A program made the translations under genes and the position numbers. Of a DNA stretch of 64,000 bases, positions 36,282 through 48,189 are shown piece after piece. Position 1 is the first letter of the stretch. Every line of letters begins with the position of its first letter. Below the pieces are notes generated by a model. The model worked only from the letters and a program-made list of their open reading frames with translations. It made no database searches and was not told where the DNA came from. Location: positions 58,909 through 122,908 of the forward strand of contig CAJNOP010000413.1 of assembly GCA_905250075.1 (NCBI GenBank), written 5' to 3'. The stretch comes from Rotaria sp. Silwood1. Lineage: Eukaryota > Rotifera > Eurotatoria > Philodinida > Philodinidae.

Positions 36282-37266
36282 ACAATATTTATTTATTTTA
36301 TTTTTTCATTTTTAGTTACATTTTCAAGAAAATTTCACTTTCCAAATTCTTTAATTTTTATAGATTTATTCAATCAATAAACTTCTTTTTATAAAGAAAA
36401 AATAATATTTCAATATAATTTTTATTTCATACTGATATCAATGTCACATATTAGAATTGTGTCCAAAACTATCAAATATGAATATTGAACTATTCGAATC
36501 AAAATATGGACACTTAACCTAACACTAAATTCTTCATCTATGATAGAAAATCAATTAATTACTCGAACATCGATCTAAAAAATATTTGAAACACTATCTT
36601 ATAGTCTTATCAAATACAATAGACAATTATTTCATCTTCGAATTGATTAACTAGAAATTATTCAGAAATATTTATCTTAACAAAACGAGCAACACAAATG
36701 TTATTTATTCTTCTTTACAGATTCATAAACAAATGCACTTATTCGTGTGAAACCATTTCTTTCATTCGTTCTAATCTTAACGATCCGTCTAAACAAATCC
36801 TCACATCATAGAAGTTTCCACAGATATTTTATTAATATTTCCTACTCTCCCTCTCTCTCTCATATCTTAGCTCTCAAACTGGCATAATGAAAATTAAAAT
36901 TGACGATAATTCGTCTGAAAAGAATTTTAATCAATAAATATAAATATAGAAAACTAAAACGAGAAGTTATATTTATCGAATTTTTTTAACTCAACATTAG
37001 TTTAATTGTAGCTTGTTAAATTCGATGAAATTTATCTAGATAATATAATTATAGACGACTTTATTGAAGCGAAATTTAAAATCAAAATGAACATTCATAA
37101 CTAGTCTATACATTTTTTTGTTCAAGTTCACATTGAATTATGAATAATGTATAGATTTTCAATAAATGATTATTATATCACAAACGATAGAACTTTAAAT
37201 AATTAGCTTCGTTTTTTTCATTTCATATTTTCTTATTTTTCCCTCAAAATCTATTGATATATCATA
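36282..37266. other. Intergenic AT-rich DNA
   Basis: About 1 kb after the acyltransferase. AT-rich sequence with a short CT run (36845-36860). No coding frame, array or inverted arms recognised. Confidence 0.4.
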
Positions 37267-37268
37267 TA

Positions 37269-37496
37269 CAGTTGCCGCAAAAATTATCCGTACAATTTTG
37301 TTTTTGATGAACGATAGTCAGAANNNNNNNNNNNNNNNNNNNNNNNNNNNNNNNNNNNNNNNNNNNNNNNNNNNNNNNNNNNNNNNNNNNNNNNNNNNNN
37401 NNNNNNNNNNNNNNNNNNNNNNNAATCTTAAAAGATCGGTATTCTGACTATCGTTCATCAAAAACAAAATCGTACGGATAATTTTTGCTGCAACTG
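37269..37496. mobile_element. TA-flanked MITE interrupted by assembly gap
   Basis: Inverted ends CAGTTGC(C/A)GCAAAAATTATC, both flanked by TA (37267-37268 and 37497-37498), as for Tc1/mariner MITEs. The arms (37269-37323 and about 37440-37496) match closely, and a 100-base N gap (37324-37423) fills the centre, so the real length is unknown. Confidence 0.8.
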
Positions 37497-37517
37497 TATA
37501 TTTCTTAATCGTTAATA

Positions 37518-37562
37518 GAGGGTGTGGGTGTGAGTCTTCTATTTGTCTTCATCCACACCCAA
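37518..37562. repeat. Telomere-like G/C hairpin (locus 3)
   Basis: AGGGTGTGGGTGTGAG is followed after about 17 bp by CATCCACACCCAACAC. The G strand comes first, as at the other loci. It lies 20 bp after a TA-flanked MITE. Confidence 0.6.
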
Positions 37563-38106
37563 CACGATCACTGAGGATCTAGCGATCCAAATCATTATGA
37601 AATTCGAAATCAGCATAATTGATTACCTACAGACCACTAGGAACCGAACAAAAAGCGATTGATCTGTTGGTGATCTTCCCTCGTCAGTGTATATCATTAT
37701 AGAATTTCAACCATCGTCTTGCTTATTTGTTTTTTATTTAGATGCATAAACAGTGAAAGCATTTGCACCTTTTTTTTTGTTTCAGTAGTAAAATAAAAAT
37801 AAAGAAAATAATAAATTTAGTTCAATAACTGACTTTTTGTTTTCGGATCATTATGCATTCTTTATTTTTGTTGGTTTGTCTCTGTATGAAGAAAAAAGTG
37901 ATATATCGCATTAACTGATTGATATTCAACAAATACTTTTCTAATCTCAAGGATCTTTTACATATTCGAAGTCATTTTTTCAATAGAAATCTAAGGATTA
38001 GATATATTTTTATTTGAATCGAAAAATAACATTAGATAATAAAACAGTCATTGCATAAACAACAAATAATACAACAAGAACTACACAGAAACTAATACAA
38101 TAAAAA

Positions 38107-38749
38107 TTACGAAGAAATATAAGTTGTAGAGGATGCGTACAATAAAACAAGGACAATAGAGTAAAAAGTTAAATAAACAACTGTTAAATATACAGCGATT
38201 TCTTTACCAACACTTATTTCCGATAAAAAAACTATAAAACATAATGGTAGACCAATCATTAACCTCTTGGATACCGGTGATTTCTTGCGTTCTCGACAAT
38301 TATATAGAAAAATGGAAAAAACACTCTCTCTTGCGCTCGATCGTCTTGTATGAGCTGTATTCATGCATATTTTGTCGTACATATAACATGGATCGATATA
38401 GCTATGCCAATGAACATTTCGTTTCACAGCTGTTTATCGACACGACAGAACGAAAAAATAAATTCTTTCGTTCTGCATGTCTTCAGTTGAAGAAAAGCGG
38501 TATCCAAAAGGTTAATGGTAAAAATTTTAATATATAATTACTTTCTGACTTCTTAATTTTATTTTCATTAGATTGTTTTAATAGTGCAGTCATATTTGCT
38601 TTTTCTGCTTTCAATTGTTTTATTTCATCTTCTAATAAATTTTTGTTTTCTTGAGAATATTGCTTCAATCTGACGTTTTTTTGATTAATAATTTCTTCAA
38701 CAGCTTTCGTCATGTTTCTAATTTTCATTGTTTCCTCGTGTTCAGCCAT
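38107..38749 (-). CDS. Putative coiled-coil protein with two C-terminal membrane segments
   Basis: Model on minus: exon 38542-38749 (starts Met-Ala-Glu-His-Glu-Glu) and exon 38107-38429, intron 112 nt with a GTAATT donor and AACAG acceptor, phase 1; 176 aa. Residues about 5-65 are Lys/Glu/Asn/Leu-rich and look like a coiled coil. Residues about 125-170 contain two hydrophobic segments (LMIGLPLCFIVFL and VYLTVVYLTFYSIVLVLLY), suggesting a tail-anchored or hairpin membrane protein. After the stop another frame stays hydrophobic to about 38000, so the true C-terminus may be longer or shifted. Family not recognised. Confidence 0.42.
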
Positions 38750-39156
38750 AACAACAAACTAAAATAAACGAAAAACAATTTTTTTCGTAAATATAAAAAC
38801 CTTTTGTTACCAACTTCAACAAAGGTGTAAATGTAATCTAGAATATTGAATAAATTCTACACTAGATTAAAAAAAAAAAGAATCAAACAACAGTATTAAA
38901 AGACACATCGGTAAATAAATACTTACATTTCTTATGTTACACATTCTATGGAAAAAGATGGGTCTGAAAAACAAAATGATATACCTGTCCTTATATATAT
39001 CGAACATAGCAGACGAGGAAAATTAAATTTATACACAAAACATATCCAATCGGTTAAATATCGTCGGAGAAAATTACGTCTATTATTCCTTTTCCTATGT
39101 TGACCTTTTATTTACATATATATGCCAGCGTCCAAACTGAGATTACGTGCAATCTC

Positions 39157-39540
39157 AGATTGTCCTAGAAGAATTTCGGATTAACGCAATTCTATTCACT
39201 AAATATCAATTACTCTCTAGATAGACGTTGGATTCGAATTGTTCTTTTTTGAATTATGTTCACACAATGCCGGTTTGTTTGATATAATTGTCATTTGACA
39301 GATTTGAGTAAAATTTTAGGAGTTATGAATAAATTTCTAGAGAACAACAACTTTTGTGAAAAATTTATATTAAATTTTTGAGTCTAAATTTAGCGTCTTC
39401 CTAAATGCTTGTAATACTTAAAACGGCATTCGACGAACATAATTTCAAAAAATAGTTCGAATCCAAAGTCTATCTAAAGAGAAATTGATATTTGAGTGAA
39501 CAGAATTGCGTCAATCCGAAATTGGACGCGTACAATCTCG
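39157..39540. mobile_element. Foldback element of about 380 bp
   Basis: Inverted arms of about 115 bp (39157-39280 and about 39420-39540) share blocks such as TTTCGGATTAACGCAATTCT and TAGATAGACGTTGGATTCGAA with scattered mismatches. Ends and target duplication are not clearly defined. Confidence 0.6.
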
Positions 39541-39596
39541 GATCTGATGTTCACGTCATGCATCAAGTAAAAATAGTGATCAATCCATAAAAAATA

Positions 39597-39827
39597 ATGC
39601 AGTACGAGAGTAAAATTTTAAAAAAAGCCAAATTTGATCTACTTTTTTTTGTATTTAATAGTTTTTATTTAACTAAAAAATTAGCCTTAAAAAAATATGT
39701 TAATATAAATGAAACTGATCTTCAAGCTGTTGCATTCGATTTACTTGCTTATTTACTTTTAATTCGTTTTAATTATTGTCTATTAGATGCTGATGAAGTT
39801 CGTTCTATTTCTAATCGTTTCGTTTAA
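39597..39827 (+). pseudogene. Possible gene remnant
   Basis: A 76-codon frame whose second half has gene-like codon use (from Glu-Thr-Asp-Leu-Gln to Ser-Asn-Arg-Phe-Val). A further gene-like stretch, possibly an exon after an acceptor near 40120, ends in Glu-Ala-Gln-Cys and a TAA at about 40198. No clean donor joins them. I do not recognise a family; it may be a decayed gene or chance. Confidence 0.2.
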
Positions 39828-40199
39828 TTTTAAAATGGAATTTTCTTACTCATATAATTATTCAGCTTGAAATAATTTCAAGAAACTGTAGCAAGTTATG
39901 ATGTCTAAATATATTTTATTTATAGTATTGGTGAATTTCTTCTTATGTTATAACATGATACACTTCATTCAAAATAAATTATTAAAGTACAAAACTTACT
40001 ATAAAATATTGTGATTGATTATTATCAAGTGAACATGAATCTCAAACACATAGTATAAAACAATTAAAACAACATTTTCGAGAAAAATAAATTATCGTTT
40101 AAATTCTTTATTTAACTTAATCAGCATTAGAATCAGTTCTATATGATTTATTTTTTGTTCGACTTAAAACAGATAGTAAAGAATTAGAAGCACAATGTT

Positions 40200-41754
40200 A
40201 ATGATTATTATTTAAACATTACTTTAACCTGTTCGATATAATAAAGTATAGTGTGACTATTATAAGAAATAGTCGCTATGAAAATTTCTAAAAAGTTTTA
40301 TTAAATGAGGGTGAATAAAATATATCCTTCTTATAAGGTCTCAAATATCAAAGAAACTTGAGCTCTGAAAATGAGTGGAATAGACAGCACTTATTCTTCA
40401 ATTAATCAGTAATCTAAAAATAGTCATCTTGTTTGATATCCACAACTCAACAACATTTCGAGACAATAGTCTTAAGTCATATAATTCATAAAGAATACCA
40501 CAATAAAAACGTTTGAAGCAAAACTAGAGGTGTTAACCATAATAAAGCTTGTTATTGTAAAAGAAAAAACAAACATGTTTTTATGTTATGAGTATGTACT
40601 GAAAAAATAATAATAGAATTTATATCATTGTAGACTTTACGATTATAAACAGTTATTGTTAATAGTGTTCGAAATGAAGATGAGAAATGAAAACGTCTTT
40701 CACGAGAAATTGTCGATGTAGTTCTTGTTCATTTATAATCACATGTTATTATTGCTTCATCTAAGCTTATTTTTCTTTTTTTGAATAATTTTCAATTTTA
40801 CGTTACTTATTTCTTCAAATAGGATCAATCACTCTCAACATTTATTCTATACAATTGATACTATGTGTCGTTGTATCATCAGTTGAATTACACCCAATTG
40901 ATCCATTTGTTGTAACTTTTCGAACATAAGCAAATAAAAATGTTCGTTTTTTTTTAACAACAAAACTGACATAATGATAAGATTGTCAGTAAATATATTT
41001 CTAACTGAATATTCTATGAAAAGATGAGATATTTTTAAAAATTTACTCATAGTACATTAATGTAAGTAAACTAATATTGAACAAGTGTGCTTCAATATGT
41101 TTGTTGGCTTTTTTTTGTTGAACAATAGAAAATGTAAGTATAGGAATTCATTATTAATATATAACATAATCATTTTTCGTCTTTTTTATTTTATAAATCC
41201 ATACGAATTTTTGAGATTATCTTTACAACTTAAATAAAATAATAGTTGAGATTTTTTTCCTCATGTTAGATGATGAATATTGATAAAAACATAATCGTAA
41301 AAGTACTAGTTTATTTTAAACACCATGGAGATGACATGATTTTGAAAACATAAAAATATTTATTCAATGATTATAGTTGAAAATTTTTCTTCAATGTTGA
41401 TTACATAAATAAAAAAAAAAGTCGAGTATTTTCTATAGTTTTTTTTCTATTACTATTGACGATAAATAGCGTCATCTGTTCAAAGTAAATAATCTTGGCC
41501 TTTATCTATACGAAAACAAAATCTACTCATTCATTGATTGGATCTAAATTTTTTTTTTCTTTTCTTTCGACAAAGGATGTATATCATTGTTTGACCTATT
41601 CATTGAGGTCGGTATATTTTTTTTTTCTTGAACGTTTAACCAGACGTGAACATTTTCTTTCATATACTTTGTTGTTCAAAGCATTGATTAATTTAATATA
41701 TATTTTTTTTGTTATAGAGAAAGACAAGCAAAGCGAAGTATTTTTTGTTCAAAT
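40200..41754. other. Intergenic AT-rich DNA upstream of the HP1-like gene
   Basis: About 1.5 kb with no supported gene. A T-rich tract ending GTTATAG (to 41717) lies 37 nt before the chromodomain gene start and is a candidate 5' splice-leader or UTR-intron acceptor. Confidence 0.35.
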
Positions 41755-43523
41755 ATGGTTAATACAACATCAAAAAAACGTCCTCGTCAAAGTAGTTCAA
41801 GTAGTGAAGAATCGGAATCGGAAAATGAATTTCAAGTTGAATCTATTGTTGATAAACGTACAAAAGGAAAAAAAATTCAATATCTTCTCAAATGGAAAGG
41901 TTATACTGATGATGATAATACTGTAAGTTTAAACATTTTGCTATTTTTCTTAAAAAGAAAAAGGAATATCATATCTCAATTGAATTTCTTTTTTTTTGAA
42001 AATGAAAACATTTCGAATTAATATTCAAACTTTAGATTTTTATTCTATTTAAAATAATCAAAAGAAAAAAAAAAGTTTTATCTCTTTCGTTATATGATAG
42101 ATTAATCGAGTACTATTCTTTTTTTTTTGTTATCTAACCTTGGAACAAAATAATATTTTTCGATTGAATTTTATTATTGTTGATTCTTCACTTAGAACTT
42201 TTTTATAAATGTTTTTATTTCAATTTCGAACATAAAATGAAATATACTGAATTATAAAGAATAATCAATATCAAATTCTAATAAGAAAATTATCTAACTA
42301 AGTTTGAAAATTTATATAATAGGATTAACTCGATCGTTCCTCGAAATTATAATTAAGAGTTTATTCTAACGATTTTTATAATGAAATTAAAATCAATAGA
42401 AAAGTGTCATATTAAACATTCGAATAATGATCATTTCGACAAAAATATATTTATTCTAACATAGTTTATTTAATAACGATCACGTATCAAACAGATACGA
42501 AATGATCGAGGGCAAGTTCGTGAGTGGTTATATCAGGCACGTATACACTTACTACATATCATTGATATAGAATATAAATCTTATATGAAGAAGAGATTGT
42601 TCGATGATTATTGAAATATGATAAAAAAAAAAATGTTTTTGTTAATTTATTTAGTGGGAAGATATAGGAAATTTAAATTGTCCAGAATTAATTAAAGAAT
42701 TTGAAGATAATTTAAAAAAGAAAACAAATGAAAAAAAATCAATACGAAAAAGTGAAACAAAAAGTAAAAAAAAAACAAAAAATAATTCAAAAAAATCAAA
42801 ATTAAATGAAAGTCATGATGAAGATGAAGAAATTAATGAAGATCATGAAATTAATCATCAAAATGATGATTTGGATTTAAATGATCATGAATTAAATGGT
42901 ACATCACATAGTCTATTATCAAATGGTAATCAAACACCAAATAAAAATCGTCTTAGATCAACTTGTAAGAATAATTTTTTACTTTATAAAATCTAATATT
43001 AATTTATTATATAGCTAAAAGTGAAAGTATAAATAATGATAATATTGAAGAAACAAATATATTAGATGATAATAAAAATGAAACAATAAATAATGAAGAT
43101 GATAAAAATAATAATAGTATTGAATTATTAAATAAATGTTCAATAGAAAAAGAAAATAATTTAAATGATGAAACAAATGAAGGTAGTGTTAATCTTCGTC
43201 TTCGTATAACACCAACATCAGCATCATCAATATCATTAACACTTAATGATAGTGATAATAATAATAATACAAATGATAAATCAAATAATGATAATTCAAT
43301 TATAATAACAAATGATCAAGAACAAGAACAATCAGATATAATACAAGATGATGAAGATAATATTGAAAAAATTGAAGGAGTTAAAAATGATCAAGATGGT
43401 ATTTCATTTAGAATTAAATTAATTGGTCATCATGATACACAATGGATATCAGCTAAAATTGCTAATAAAAAATATCCACAAGCTGTTATTGCTTTTTGGG
43501 AAAGTCATGTTGAATTTACTTAA
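41755..43523 (+). CDS. HP1-like protein with chromodomain and chromoshadow-like domain
   Basis: Three exons: 41755-41922, 42655-42964 and 43015-43523; 328 aa. The chromodomain (about residues 25-75) reads EFQVESIVDKR, YLLKWKGYTDDDNTWEDIGNLNC and LIKEFE; Phe, Trp and Trp occupy the aromatic-cage positions that bind methylated histone H3 lysine 9. A long Lys-rich then Asn/Asp/Glu-rich hinge (about residues 80-270) is far longer than in most HP1 proteins. The last 55 residues (KIEGVKND, SAKIANKKYPQAVIAFWESHVEF) fit a chromoshadow domain, which dimerises and recruits partners. The chromodomain is split by a 732-nt intron just before NT|WED. It would act in heterochromatin silencing. Confidence 0.88.
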
Positions 43524-45811
43524 TACAATTATATTTAATATATAACAATTACTTTAAATCTTATCTTGTTTTACTTGTTTTCTTTTTTCTATCTTGTGTA
43601 TATATATATAGATACTTATTGTGTATCTCAATTGATATTCACTGTAGTACACTAATAGAATTTCATGTTTTCTTATATCATCTGAAAAAAAAACAAAACA
43701 AAACAAAACAAAACATCTTTTGTTGTTTATTTAGAGTTTACTCTATTATTAAGAAAATATTAGAACTACATTAATTCATTGTTATCATTAGAATGTCTTT
43801 TAGTTTTAATAGACAAATAAACACATTTTCAATATATATGATAAGAATTATTTTAATCTACTAGCAAACATTTGAAAATAATCTGGTGAAGAAAATCATG
43901 AACTTTTTCTCGGTCTGGAAATAATAGAAAATGAATAGTTCTTTTTCTTTGATTTTTCCTATGAAAAACGTGAGCTAAAATAAGTATAAATGGTCTATTG
44001 TGATTCGTAAGAGTCGTCATTATAAGAGTTTGTTTGATATTTTGAGATTATCTCAAGAACTGTTCGATTATTTAAGCAAAAAGACATTTCATTTGATCTA
44101 ATATTTAAATTCACTTTTATTTTGATAAAATATCTCTTGACTATCTTTGATCTCTCTCTGATTTTTCATATTGAGTTATTAACACAATATTGTTTAGTAA
44201 ATTAAACAAAACACATAATTTCACTTAGTTTTATGCTATTAAGAGTGAATTCGATTATGCCTATCATATATTAATCTCTTTTAATTTTTAATGAACATTA
44301 TCTTATTTCTAATTAACTCAAAATAGCCTAGAAAGAGTTCATACTTTGAGTTTGTTCTTAAGAAAGAATTCCTAGAGTTTTTTGTTGATATTATTTCTTG
44401 ATAGATAACTTATTTATTTTATATTTGACTTAAAACAATAATCGATATAAAAATCTCAATTAGATTCATCTAGATGAAAATATTCGAATAATAATCAAAA
44501 TCGAGTAAAATATGTAACAATTGACTCGACTCTTTATTTTTTTTAATAGTTAAATGATAATAAATGACATAGATCGTTTGTGCTCTCATATTATATATTA
44601 TATTCGATCTGCTTTGATCTAACACCTTTTATAGGTAATAAATAATAATCAATTGACCTCTTTTCTCTTAAATAAATAATTCTTTTTCAATAAAACAATA
44701 AAATCATTTTTTATATAAACTAGTTTAAATATCCATTAAAATCTTAAATTTATATATGACTTTGTTCTATTGCGATCATAATAAACGTGATTGCAGTGAC
44801 GCGTAACCGTGCCTATCGACTATTCGATATGGTTAAATAGACAAAGGACTCTTATTTTCATTATTTGGTTTTCTATAATAAAAGTTAACCCTCTAGTGAT
44901 TGTCATCTATTGAATATATCAAATATCATGTGTATAACAATGGGACAATCATTTGATAAGACCTTTTTTTTTTAATATTTTAAGATATAATTGATGTTGG
45001 ACTATCGTTTAACGCTAAATAGTAGATATTCGAACATATATTATAGGGATTTACTTTAACTTAATATAATGTCATCATTCAATGTCAATCAATGATTTAT
45101 AGATTGACAAACGAACAAAATAAAATGATAAATGAATTCTATTCGATTTTTGATGATGAATCGAACTGAAATTTAGTTGTTATGTTTATTTGGTACATAT
45201 TCGAATGATGAAAATAAAATATTTTCTTACCTATCTTACTGGCAGATGATTGATTTTAAAATCTTTAACATTTCAATGATAATTCATCATTTTGTATAAA
45301 ATATATCATAATTGACTCTTTTTTTTTTCGAGAATAGACTTGAGAAAGATTTTTAAAAATGAGTAAAATATCTATAGATTGAAAGAAGAAAAGAGTATAG
45401 AAATGAAGCCTTATAGACTAGTAGAAGTCTTATAAATGTTTAATAACGATGAGAATAATAGTTTGTTTGTCGATTGAGATATGTTGAGCTTCCTTCATTA
45501 AATATTCGTCTATGTTAATAAAAACAAAAAAAACGAAATAGACATTTTTCAAAAATAAAATTTATTTGCATAACATTAGTCTAAATGAAGATTAATATTT
45601 CATCGAAATCGAGTTATTATCTTGTCTATGATAGAAGAATTAATTTATTTAAATATTTCGAATAGATTTAACTATAAATCTCTTATCGATTTGTGAAAAA
45701 ACAAGCAAAACAGTTTTCTTTTCTATTAAAACAAAAAAAACCCGAAATAAGATTGATATGCAATGAATACACAATGAAAAGTAAACACAGAAAAAAAGAT
45801 GCGTCGACCAG
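43524..45811. other. Intergenic AT-rich DNA
   Basis: About 2.3 kb. A short AAAAC pentamer run lies at 43690-43715. A lone less AT-rich patch is at about 44785-44825. No gene, RNA or bounded element recognised. Confidence 0.4.
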
Positions 45812-46141
45812 TTAGACGATATTTAAAAAACAACAAAACGATTTTTTTTTGGACGGATTTATTTTGTTTTTTCGATTGGTCATTATAAATGATAAATAAA
45901 ATGTCGACGTCGTTTTGTCGGAATTTGTAATAATGATCTTGAAAATGATTGTGTTTTCATTGATTTTTTTATTAGATGTTGTTGATATTGCATTTTCTTC
46001 TCTATGATTAATTTTTGTTTTATTATGTCGAGAAATTGTATTTGAACGATGATGACAAACAAATCTTCTTCTTTTTTTAATATCAATTTCACTAGTATTC
46101 ACTTTTTCAATTGATTTACCTTTAACATATATAATAAACAT
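45812..46141 (-). CDS. Doubtful small basic ORF
   Basis: A 109-codon minus frame rich in Lys, Arg, Asn and Ser. Its first two thirds have gene-like codons; from about 45965 downward the overlapping frame, ending in Arg-Arg-Arg-His-Phe-Ile-Tyr-His-Leu, looks more protein-like. The switch falls at an A7 run, so this may be one small basic protein broken by a one-base indel, or simply chance. No family recognised. Confidence 0.22.
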   Translation of the reverse strand: MFIIYVKGKSIEKVNTSEIDIKKRRRFVCHHRSNTISRHNKTKINHREENAISTTSNKKINENTIIFKIIITNSDKTTSTFYLSFIMTNRKNKINPSKKKSFCCFLNIV

Positions 46142-46303
46142 TTATCGAATTTGTACAATCAAGTTTTGATTTTTTTATATAAACAGTATGGGTTACTTTT
46201 AGAATGATGAGATAATATCATTTTCGAAACAATTCTTACAAATTCTATCGTTCAACAAAAACTAACTATAATCAATTGAACAGCGAAATATAAAGGGGTT
46301 TTT

Positions 46304-47053
46304 CTTGCAACAGAAGGAAGACAACCATAAAAATAGAGCTGATCGACCCTCAGTATACTCATACTATAGCTAAAACGAAGTGTCTGGTTCTTCCTCTAGA
46401 GTTACATAACGGCCTTTAGTAGAAATCTTGAACCTTTCAAAAACCTAAAAGAAACGTATTTCGATTTGAAATTTCGCCCTTAATCAGTTTATATGATCCT
46501 TCAATTTTCAGTTAGAACGAATACTCTGTTGTTGAAATATTGGATGCAGAAAAAAATCAGCAACATTTTGCAAAAAACTCACAAAATTAGACTTCTCTTC
46601 AACATGCGTTGTTGCTGCAAATTTAAGGAGAATTTAAATAGCCTATCAGCTATTTATGAGCAAAATTTCTTTGCTTGGATTGTTTCTTGAGGCGAAATAT
46701 ACCATAGAAGGAATATTTTCTTTATGATAGTGTCCTGAGTTAGTAGAATAGTTTAAAATTGACGAGATGGTTTCATCAAATACCTTAACACTATGTTTAA
46801 CAATATCGTTTAAAAAAACCAAAGTCGCACGTCACTTATATGAATAAAAAAAACTTCAGAAAAGAAAAGTGATGCCAAAAAAAAATGACGAGTCGTTCGG
46901 TTTAAGAATCACTTGAGAATTATATTTTCATCTCTGTATGATTACTAAGATTATGTCAGTTCAGAAAAATGTTGATTTTTCCATATAAACTCTTCTAGTA
47001 GAATTTATTGAAATTATTCTTATATCCCTTGGAAGAGACATTGTGCTCTTAAC
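46304..47053 (+). repeat. Dispersed 740-bp repeat, copy B
   Basis: Inverted counterpart of 23205-23942 (see there). It starts near CTTGCAACAGAAGGAAG and ends at GACATTGTGCTCTTAA. Divergence between the copies is visible but modest, and both carry the same short Cys/Lys-rich frame, here in plus orientation with a stop after IVS. Confidence 0.75.
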
Positions 47054-47273
47054 AGTTAAATATCGAGTTCATTTAAACCGAGTATTATTCTGTAACTCAA
47101 TTGACATATCTTAACTCTTGAAAAGACACTAATCAGCCTACTGGATTCAATCAGATCCGATGTAGAAGGTACTTCAATTCAATGTACTAGTCTTTTCTGG
47201 CTCAGTTTCATCTAGAGAGACTATCTTTGACTGTTCAAGTAAATTTAATTTGGTAAAAGAATGATAAATGATG

Positions 47274-48189
47274 TCACATAATATTATATAATGTAAACAA
47301 ATCCTTTTCTGAACATTCAGTTACTGAACTCATTGAATGAAATATCAAATTTGGTGGTAAAGATAATTGTTTTGCTAATGGAAAATAACTTATATTATTA
47401 TCATTTAGAAACTAAAATAAAAATAAAAATAAAATATTTAATAAAATGTAAATAAATGTATATATACATTGAGTTCTTTATCATCAATTAATGGTTGTTC
47501 AAGATAATCTCTATCATGTGCATCAACTTCTAATTGTCGTTCAATTTCCTCATCTATTACTGTGTCATCAGACATCATTCGATTTGATTCCTAATTAAAA
47601 TAAAAATAAAATATTAAATAATTCGTCAGCTTTTTTTTTTGTTTTTGTTAAATTACATCAAGTTTTTTCATTAATACAGCAACAACAACATTAACAAGAA
47701 CAAATTGTGCCATAAGAACAAAAATAACAAAATAAATTGGTGCTAATGCTGACATTAAATGATTTTTTCCACCATGTGGAGAATCATCTTGACGTAATGC
47801 ATCCTTTGTATATTAAATAATATATTAAATTTAAAAAAACAAAATAACTACTAAAGACTAACTTTCATTATTCCATTCCAATTATCACCAGTTGCAATAC
47901 GAAATAATGTTAAAAAAGCCATACCAAAATCTTTAAAATGTGCATGTTTATCAAGTCCAGTACATGGACGTTCTTCACTACATTCTAATTTTCCAAATAA
48001 TTCAACACCAAGAGCAGTAAATATGAAGAAAAGAAGAAAAAATAAAAGACCCTTAACATAAATAAATATTTATTAGTATATTAATCAATAAGATAATATT
48101 ATTTACCAAATTTTCAACTTGTGGAAGAGCTTGAATAACTGTATCTAATAATGCTCGAATACCTTTTGCCATTTTTAATAATTTAAGTA
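47274..48189 (-). CDS. T-type (Cav3) calcium channel alpha-1, 3' end only
   Basis: Five minus exons in one frame: 48107-48189, 47863-48051, 47657-47803, 47468-47590 and 47274-47411 (about 226 aa). They cover the domain IV S4-S5 linker ([15 protein letters not shown]), S5 ([25 protein letters not shown]), the pore with the domain IV selectivity Asp ([11 protein letters not shown]), S6 ([18 protein letters not shown]) and a short cytoplasmic tail. These match Cav3 rather than Cav1/2 (Asp at the domain IV filter, GVELFG). The first exon begins mid-codon, so upstream exons are required, but I find none on minus from 48190 to the window end at 64000. Either the gene is truncated or an exceptionally long intron intervenes. 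The short tail may lack the usual C-terminal extension. Confidence 0.88.

Noticed and set aside
41495..41926. 143-codon plus frame overlapping the HP1-like start
   Set aside because: Shadow frame of the chromodomain exon and its T-rich upstream region.
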